Positions 57,244 to 64,000 of a stretch of DNA of 64,000 bases are shown piece after piece. A program made the position numbers and the translations under genes. This DNA comes from Erodium maritimum (taxonomy: Eukaryota; Streptophyta; Magnoliopsida; Geraniales; Geraniaceae): the NCBI GenBank assembly GCA_963921825.1, contig OY997590.1, positions 61,680,012-61,744,011 of the forward strand, written 5' to 3'. Within the stretch, counting starts at the first letter, position 1; each line of letters begins with the position of its first letter. The notes under the pieces were generated by a model. It saw nothing but the letters and a program-made list of their open reading frames with translations. It was not told where the DNA came from and searched no databases.

Positions 57244-58110
57244 GATTTTGGATACTAAAAAGATCATGCTAGCAATCACGATGAAAATTGGTATTGAGCT
57301 AGCAAAAATAACGGACCCTCATAAAATTGTCAAACTTAGATTGGCGGAACAATATGTTAACGATAAATACCCGTTCGGTTGGAACGGTAAAATCTTGTTA
57401 TCTACACAATGAACAACAATAATGAATTAAGGTGGGTCTCCGGTTGGATTGGAACAACAACACCAATTGATCATAATGGTAAGAATGGATTTGGTTTTTA
57501 TTTGATCGGAACTACGTAACAACACGAAATGGAGACGACTAGTCAAAATGACAATGATGAATTACGATGACTATATAGTCAAAACAATTAGGATGATCTG
57601 GGTGACTCTCCGGTATGGAACAATATCATTAACTTGGGATGACAGGTCAGAACGACTAGGACGAACAAGGGTATATCTTCGGTCTAAACAGAGAAGCAAC
57701 ACATACTTGGAAGGGGAGGTTGGAGTGACTCTTTTTTTATAGTAAGAATGACTCTTGATTATGCGACATTATAACATGACCGTTACGTGTTCCTCTTTCA
57801 TTCATCTATTTTTCAACAAAGCTTTTGAAATATACAATTGCGTGTCCCTCTCTTGTCTTCCAAAATTGAAATTTTACAAAATCCCATTTACAAAGGCAAC
57901 ACAATTTGATTATTTTCTTCTCAGTATGAACTTTTATCTTTTGTGCAAATGATTTGTGTTATAACTTCTTTCCTTTGGGATAAAAAAAGTATCTTCTTCT
58001 TCTTCTTCTCTCTAGACAGAGAAGCTATTTTCTTTTCTTTTTGTGAAAGAAAGTTACGATTGTTTTAGTGAAACCGTTGAAGAGTGGATACTGATCGTTC
58101 TGGGCATTAA
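57244..58110. other. Unassigned spacer between LINE2 and LINE3
   Basis: AT-rich, with a TCT microsatellite near 57992-58008. No gene, TE domain or RNA gene recognised; the last part may be the 5' UTR of LINE3. Confidence 0.4.
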
Positions 58111-59919
58111 CTCAGTATGAACGAAAGTGTAGAAATCTAAAACATGAAGGCTCTCTCCTTCTCTGTTTTCTGATCGGTACTGTTATCGGGTTACGATTCT
58201 TATTGTGGAATCGTTTCTTGATCCGGTGATCAGCCCACTCGTCATGGCAAGTCTCCGGCCAAGGCGAAGGCGGATGGTCATGGTACAATCCGACAGAATA
58301 AAGAGGTTCAAGCCAAGGTCCGTCGCCCGGCCAAATCAAAGCCTGAGGTGGTTGAGTCCGAGACGAAAACCGGCCATGCTCCGGTGGTGGCGGACAAAGT
58401 CGTTCAGAAAAGGAAGGTTGTTTCAAAAATCAGGAAGAAGGCTTCGTCCTTGGATCAGAGTCAGGCAATCGAAACTTCGGCCACCAAGGTGTTCGTATAC
58501 AATCTTCCATACTATGTTACTGAGGATTGGGTTCAGAACTCCCTTGGGGTTTATGGGGAGATTGTTTCGGTTAAAATCATCAAAAGGTCGAACCGTCGGG
58601 GTTGTTACTTCAGCTTTGTCGACTTCCATTCTGTAGATGTTTCTTTGCAAGTAGTTGATGCTTTCAATGGGTTTAAGTTTAATGGGTTTAAGCTATTGGT
58701 TGCGCTGGATCGTGGCCATAACCGGAAACCGGTGGAACTCGCGGCTTCAATTTCTGGTGCAAAACAAAGCTACGGTGCCGGCGTTTTGGAGAGATCGGAG
58801 GTGAATTTTTGCTGGGTACTGAGAGTGTATCAGGTTCTATTGTTCGTGATCGTGACGGTGCAATCACGATTTTGGAACAGGGGACACAGGTTCAGAGCAT
58901 CACCGGTGCAGATTCCGGCGACGTCTCTATGAAGGGTTTTTCGAAATCAGATCTGCTGGTTAGAATGAGTGATACTCGGGATTCAGTGGATGGTGAAGAT
59001 CCGGATCAGTTGGCTCGCGATTCAACAGTTTTAGTTGAACGTGCATCTCGTGAGGAAGAAGACGATGCGTTTGATGCATCTGGGCTGGAATTGATCGTGG
59101 ATGGGCCTGTTGACCCTGTTGGGCCTGTTATTGTTGAACCTGTTGAGCCTGGTGTAAATCAGGTTGATTTTAGTCCAGGTCCGGTTACTGTTGAGACTAA
59201 AAGTCTAAGGGTTGGCGCGCTTGATGAGGTATCGCGTGCCATTTGTGTGGGACAGCACAGTCCAAGCCCAAAGACTGACAATTCGGACATTCACGTTATT
59301 GGGCCTTTTTCGGGTCCTGTAACTAAAGTTCTTTCAGCGGATCAGCCGTCTCAACAGGTAACAATTAATGATCCTATTGTTTTGGGTACTGAAGTCATCG
59401 GGCATGCGCAACCTCATGTCAGGTGTTCTAGCGAATTGGCGGAGGAACAACATAGTAGTCCTTGGAAGGAGATTCTCCTTAAACCTTCTAAACCTTTGGA
59501 TAAGGGACGTCGTTCGAAGCAGCCTACCTGAACTTCGACTCGTCAAAGTCAACCTCCCAAGTTCTTAGGAGATTACTATACCGTTCATGTCAAATCAACC
59601 CTTTCTAGGAGTTGAGAGAGATTTAATCCTGTGGACTTTGGGAAGCAGATCTCTCAGACTGCTGACAATAGTTTCTGCTCAAGCTGTGTACAAACCCAAG
59701 CTGCTCAGCTTGCTCATGCAGCTAAAGCCTTTGACGATCTGACTTTGACTTCGGAAGGTGAAGAGTGGACTACTGACGGGTGATTTAGTGTTCCATTTTG
59801 TTTTGTTTTGGATTTGTTCCCGCAGCTCCTGCTGAGAGCTCACTTGTAATGGTTTCTTTTGGTTAGATCCTGCTTGGATCTAATTTTTCTTAATAAAATT
59901 TTCGCGGTTATCAAAAAAA
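58110..59919 (+). mobile_element. ORF1-only LINE (LINE3), RRM class; 5' end approximate
   Basis: On the + strand an ORF1 (58226-59783) is followed directly by a 130-bp 3' UTR ending TTAATAAAATTTTCGCGGTTATC and an A-tail (59913-59919). No ORF2 lies between. The 3' end is close to that of LINE5 (AATAAATTTTTCGCTTAT-A(n), complement of 61011-61045). I did not find a convincing TSD, so the 5' edge is uncertain. Confidence 0.78.
58226..59783 (+). pseudogene. LINE3 ORF1 with RRM, frameshifted
   Basis: Reading from a stop at 58225, a Lys/Ala-rich basic start leads into an RRM: KVFVYNLPYYVTEDWVQNSLGVYG (RNP2 VYNLPY at about 58495), IVSVKIIKRSNRRGCYFSFVDF (RNP1-like CYFSFVDF, about 58605) and VVDAFNGFKFNGFKLLVAL. 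A frameshift near 58800-58815 leads into an acidic linker, then SSPWKEILLKPSKP. After stops at 59529 and 59613 come QPPKFLGDYYTVHVK and a C-terminal helix AAQLAHAAKAFDDL, ending at TGA 59781-59783. The SPWK and PPK blocks match LINE6. RNA binding is inferred from the RRM only. Confidence 0.8.
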
Positions 59920-61010
59920 GAAGAAGCAAAGCATCGATAAAACACGAGAAGGAGGAAGAGACGTTTGTGGCTAAGGCCAAAGAAGCCAAGCAAAGCTCGA
60001 ATGAGAGGCTTTCGGTGCCAAAAATGTAAAGGTTGAATGAGAGGTGCATGCTGAAGTCGGTGATTTGAAAACAAAAATGAGATCAAAATGTTTTGGTTCT
60101 TTGGAATGTCTTGCTTACTCATTAAAAGCATAAGCTAACGAGTGATAAAAGCTACAGAATTGTTGAAATGTTTAACAAAGGTCTGATAACATGTTAATTT
60201 ACGAAGTATAACATAAAATAAACGTGTGTATTGTTTTATATTATTAACTTACAATTGGGTGGATATATAGGGGAATTATCCACTGTAAATGACTTACATT
60301 ATAAAATATAAATAAATATTAGCTATAGGATTAGATTTGATGAAAGGATTAAATTAAAACACTCATTAATGGCATAATTATAAATATATTAAAGATATTT
60401 TATGTGGAAGAAGTAAATCTGATTTTTTTACCGTAAGTCTAAATATTTACTAAAAAAATATAATATTTTTACTATTTTGTTTTGGCACCAAATCTTTTAA
60501 TGTTTTATTTTTAATCCAAAATTTTACACTTGATATTGCAGAATTTTGTTAGTTGTCTTGTAGAATTTTACAAGTGATGTTATAATTGATGTTACAAAAA
60601 TTATAACTAATGATACAGAAATTTATAGTTGATATTAAAAAATTTAGAACCGATGTTTCAAATTTATAATTGTTACAGAATTTTATTGATGGTGTTACAA
60701 AATTTTAAAGTCGATATTCCAAAATTTTAAAACTAGTGTTCCATAATTATAAAATTAGTGTTCTAGAATTTTATACATTCGGTTCCATATTTTCAAACAT
60801 ATTACTACTACATAATGTTGATCCAAAACATCTAACCAAACACAATTACACACACATTATAAAACATAAAATTTCCCAATCGAACATCAATTGCTTGGGG
60901 TGTTCACATCTTTCGACGATTCTTTTACGCCCCTCTGCATATTAAGCAAATAATAAAATCAATAATGTTGCAAAAAAATCAATTAATGAAACATTTAATC
61001 TGCAGCATCT
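59920..61010. other. AT-rich spacer between LINE3 and LINE5
   Basis: A 30-codon open piece at about 59936-60029 (+, KHEKEEETFVAKAKEAKQ) has no recognised homology. The stretch 60130-60480 is AT-rich without features. A degenerate tandem array occupies about 60500-60780. Confidence 0.5.
60500..60780. repeat. Degenerate AT-rich tandem array
   Basis: Motif 'gatrttacaaaattttaaa' recurs about ten times at irregular 22-30-bp spacing with many substitutions. Confidence 0.65.
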
Positions 61011-61033
61011 TTTTTTTATATAAGCGAAAAATT

Positions 61034-61045
61034 TATTGAGCAATT
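61034..61045. repeat. Left TSD copy of LINE4
   Basis: TATTGAGCAATT, identical to 63315-63326. Confidence 0.82.
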
Positions 61046-63314
61046 ATTTTTTTTTATCAGCAATTTTTTTAAAAAGTAAACCTCTCTCAAGGAGGAAGAG
61101 GAGTACAACGGAGAGAGTCTAGCTACAAACTCTCAAACAAAAAAGAACCACAATAACAGCTACCACCCTGGTAGCAATGAATGGGTACGCAGACCCTGAA
61201 GAAGAATGGGTACGTAGACCCTGAAGCAATGAAAGGATACGCAGACCCTGAAACCCCACACCGGGGAAACCTATGAAGTGAAGTGAATGGGTACGCAGAC
61301 CCTGAAGTGAATGGGTACGCAGACCCGGAAGTGAAGTGAATGGGTAAGCAGACCCTGAAGAGAATGGGTACGTAGACCCTGAAGTGAGAAGAGGTACGCA
61401 TACCTGGGAAAGAAAAAAGACGGCTAAAAAAGGAGACTCACACCCGAATATAGCCACCATGAAGCACACAAAAAAGGGAAAGGTCTGAACACCAGGAATT
61501 TTCAACCATGAAGCGCTCAAAAAATAAAAAGGTCTTCAACCCTGATTTGTCAACCATTAAGCACAAGAGATACTGATATAAACCCAACGAACATCCTAAG
61601 CAAGTATAGCACCATGTCTCATTAGTCTCATCAACTAGTCACACAGACTAGAAGACGAGCACTAACACATCGACGATCAACACTGCAAGTGATAAAGACA
61701 GTCCCGATGAGTAGAACCCACTAGAACACATAAACCACTAAGGCGAATCTGTAAGAAAACAACCGAAAGGCACAAAGGACTAAACCCTCACCACCGCCCA
61801 ACACCTTAAACCAGCGAGACCTAACCACAAAAGTGGAAGGAAGCAGATGCATATCAAACTGAAATCGAAATAGGGGAAATGCGAAGACACAAAACTTAAG
61901 TTGCAGAGAGGAGTAAACCAGTAAAGGTACCACGATGAACCGTTAGACCCACGACGATCAACACCCGAGAGGATGAAGAAGCGCGTCCACGACCAGATCT
62001 GGAGCGAAACATCAGGCAAGCAGACGAACCACACAAAGCAGGAAGAACAACTCTGCAACAATCCCCACCTGGGAGGATGAAGAAGCGCGTCCCACGACCA
62101 GAGTCGGAACTAAAAAGGAGGACCGGTATTTCTACCGAGTACGGGCTCAACTTCTGAGCACACCGCAACAAGTAAAATCTCTCAAATCCAAAGATGGAAC
62201 TCGAGCTGAGCATTCCGAAACCAAGAACGGTTACTTCTCACCGGCGAAAACCAAACGAGAACCCAAGGGGGAAGGCCTGTAATGATACCGAGCCCGAGCC
62301 AACTTGAACTCAAACAGAACTGACGCCACAACAGCAGAGAAGCGCAACATCACACAAAGTCCGCACCTGATCGAATCAAAACGACACCGGCGAGGACCCA
62401 TAATCCGTCAAAAGCCCGAGATGACCACACCACCAAGATACGAACTTCAAGAGCTAAACCACGACCTCGACCCGCAACCAAAACCACGAAACAGAGGGAA
62501 AAACCTAGCCTGACTGGGTCTGAAGTACCAGACCGACCCGAATCCGACCCGAACTGGTCATACCCGGCCCAGGAACCGAACCCGGGTCGCAGACCACAAC
62601 CCGGCCCACAGCAACGACCGACCCAAACCAGCACTCGGCCCGAACCAGACGAACCCTACCCGGCCAGAAGCAAATCCAGCCCGAACCACAGCTTCGATCC
62701 GAGCCAGCCTCACCTGCTCCGAACCTGCGTAGCTGAGGGACGGTTCTCCGGCAGAGACAGCAACAACGGCGCTAGGGCAGAGGGCAACACCAGATCTGGA
62801 TCCCAGAGCAGAGCAAGACGAAGACGAGAGAGAAGTGGTCAGCCAGGTTCGCGACCACCACACCCACTCCACGCCTCCATCGAGCCATGAGCGAAAGACC
62901 TGAACACCACCGACAACGCAAAGAGGTCGGCCAAAGGAGAGGAGCTGAAAACACCGGAACAGAGGACGCAACTGGAACGGGTGTAGCACCGACAACCAGG
63001 TCGAGACCTTGTCCACATCGCCGATCGGGTCAAGACCTCCACAACACGAGGAGGGAAGAGCAGCTCCTGCGAACCAAGGTAGCGAAATGAGGACAGGGCA
63101 GAGAAGAGGGGAAGAGGGGAAAGAGAAGGGGAAGAAGGCTGCGAAGGGTGGGAGAGGGATAAAGAGGTCGTCGCAGGCAACGATTGAGGCCGGAGCCCAC
63201 GGCCGTCACCGGCGATGAGGGTGAGGAAAGGGTGGCGGCAGGTTACACATAAGTAGGGTTTTTTGAATTTCAGAGAGAGGCTGTTTCTCCTCGAGAGGAT
63301 TTTGTCCTCTTGCC
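61046..63314 (-). mobile_element. Non-coding LINE-tailed element (LINE4), 2.27 kb, 12-bp TSD
   Basis: A perfect 12-bp TSD (61034-61045, 63315-63326) and an A-tail after TTGCTGAT (61047-61060, complement) mark it as an L1-mobilised unit with the same tail as LINE1 and LINE2. Neither ORF1 nor ORF2 motifs are found. The 5' half (about 62280-63314) is GC-rich. An approximately 50-bp block (gaggatgaagaagcgcgtcc..) occurs twice near 61975 and 62075, and a short repeat array lies near the 3' end. It could be a non-autonomous LINE derivative or a retrotransposed non-coding transcript. Confidence 0.75.
61182..61405. repeat. Interspersed short repeat array in LINE4, 19-bp core, eight copies
   Basis: Core gggtacgcagaccctgaag begins at 61182, 61207, 61234, 61289, 61313, 61342, 61366 and a decayed one at 61392, with spacers of 5-36 bp rich in gtgaa. 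The core has GGGT..ACCC ends that could form a short stem. Confidence 0.85.
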
Positions 63315-63326
63315 TATTGAGCAATT
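63315..63326. repeat. Right TSD copy of LINE4
   Basis: TATTGAGCAATT, identical to 61034-61045. Confidence 0.82.
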
Positions 63327-63452
63327 GTTCTACAAGACTATAGAACAAAGCAAGAAAAAATCCACAAAAAGACCTTTTCCTCATACCAAAACAGCTACAT
63401 AGAGCAACAAAAAACAGAAAAAACCCAAGTAAGATGCAAACAAAAACCTTAC

Positions 63453-63983
63453 CTACTTCCTATCAGTATTCAAACAAGTGAATCGATTAGAGACCGGGAC
63501 AGGGGTTAAAGCTTTTTCTTCAAGGTAATACTCGTCCTTCATACCCTCGGAGTCCCTTTTGAACTGATCAATCGCCAAAGAACAAAGATCAAATGCCTTT
63601 TTCCCAACTTTCTTGCTATAACTCCAATTCCCGACGCTATCTTTTTTCGCATCGTCCACGATAAAACGTCCCGAATTAACCCATTTAACAGCAAAGGTCC
63701 TAGCTCTTGTCTGATATAAAACGACTGGTGGAGCAACCAACTTCGGTTGACCCTTCTTTGGTCGTCCACATCTCTTTGGTTCAACTCCAGAAATCGTGTG
63801 TTTTGCCAAGGCTTCCATCCAAGGACTACCTTGAAACCCAACGATCGGGTTCGGTTCACCACCCCGAGTATGATCCTCCTCAAATGGATTGCCACTGTCC
63901 TGGGCTACTAAACTCGAACCCACCATAGACACCAGGCCCAAATCAGTCCCAATCCGTTTAAAAACACCAGCCAAGCTTGGGTC
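63453..63983 (-). pseudogene. LINE5 ORF1, C-terminal part
   Basis: About 177 codons are open between an in-frame TAG at 63984-63986 and the stop at 63453. They contain GSPWMEALAKH (the SPWK block of LINE3 and LINE6), a basic KRCGRPKKGQPK stretch, VVLYQTRARTFAVKW, and NWSYSKKVGKKAFDLCSLAIDQFKRDSEG. The last matches the WxYSKxIGxKAxxxDxLxxDQF block that ends ORF1 in LINE1 and LINE2. No RRM is visible because the N-terminal part is outside the window. Confidence 0.75.
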
Positions 63984-64000
63984 CTAGGCCTGCTCGGTTA

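Larger units (their letters stand above)
61011..64000 (-). mobile_element. ORF1-only LINE (LINE5), 5' part beyond window, carrying nested LINE4
   Basis: Once LINE4 is removed, the - strand reads ORF1 (to 63453), about 126 bp of 3' UTR to 63327, then TTGCTCAATAAATTTTTCGCTTATAT and an A-tail at 61018-61011. There is no room for ORF2. The 3' end resembles that of LINE3. The 5' end and TSD partner lie right of the window. Confidence 0.75.

Noticed and set aside
61182-61405. Possible CRISPR-like array or repeat protein (SGSAYPF repeats in one frame)
   Set aside because: Spacers are short and similar to one another, and the frame is broken; better described as a repeat inside LINE4.
62350-63384. 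Open frames of 90-180 codons on the - strand
   Set aside because: They fall in the GC-rich part of LINE4, overlap one another in different frames and show no conserved motif.

Overview
The window is nuclear DNA of a plant, most likely a eudicot. The evidence is one intact intron-bearing receptor-kinase gene of the plant-only CRK (DUF26) family, LTR retrotransposons primed by initiator tRNA-Met, plant-type L1 LINEs, and PIF/Harbinger, hAT-like and Mutator-like DNA elements. There is no prokaryotic gene organisation. About 85-90% of the window is transposable-element sequence, mostly nested, and the nesting can be resolved from target-site duplications (TSDs) and interrupted reading frames.

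Layout. (1) 1-16843 is a three-level nest: a chromovirus-like Ty3/gypsy element A (1-4909, + strand) lies inside the 3' LTR of a large long-LTR gypsy element B (4910-13759, - strand, gag remnant only), and B lies inside the pol gene of a Ty1/copia element X1 (13760-16843, - strand). (2) 16844-22756 is the only host-gene-like block, with an intact seven-exon cysteine-rich receptor-like kinase (18666-21155, - strand, close to Arabidopsis CRK42). (3) 22760-24802 is a PIF/Harbinger element (TTA TSD) with a broken transposase. (4) 24962-35842 is a near full-length L1 LINE (11-bp TSD) that carries a truncated relative of element B (element C, 30379-34278). It landed on what looks like the 3' splice site of a host exon (35852-36041). 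(5) 36351-53323 is one copia element X2, about 17 kb from end to end because of insertions: a hAT-type MITE and a Mutator-type element in its LTR, a Mutator MITE beside the polypurine tract, a LINE ORF1 fragment in pol, and in gag an element D with TG..GA LTRs. D itself holds a 3.4-kb solo LTR (AATGA TSD) and two elements bounded by TA microsatellites. (6) 54021-64000 is a LINE graveyard: four LINE-tailed units, three of them with ORF1 but no ORF2, and one without any recognised ORF nested in the tail of another.

The most notable pattern is recurrent ORF1-only LINEs. One of them (54040-57224) is bounded by a perfect 19-bp TSD, so it is a complete inserted unit. This resembles the half-LINEs (HAL1) known in mammals. 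Other points of interest are a long-LTR, gag-only gypsy element resembling TR-GAG elements, a LINE insertion whose TSD copies a splice acceptor, a TA-flanked element with about 300-bp inverted arms around a dimeric tandem array, and a short sequence module shared by two otherwise unrelated terminal-inverted-repeat elements.

The only apparently functional protein gene is the CRK gene. All TE reading frames seen here carry stops, frameshifts or deletions. Boundaries supported by TSDs are precise; other TE boundaries are approximate. Family names come from remembered motifs, not from searches.
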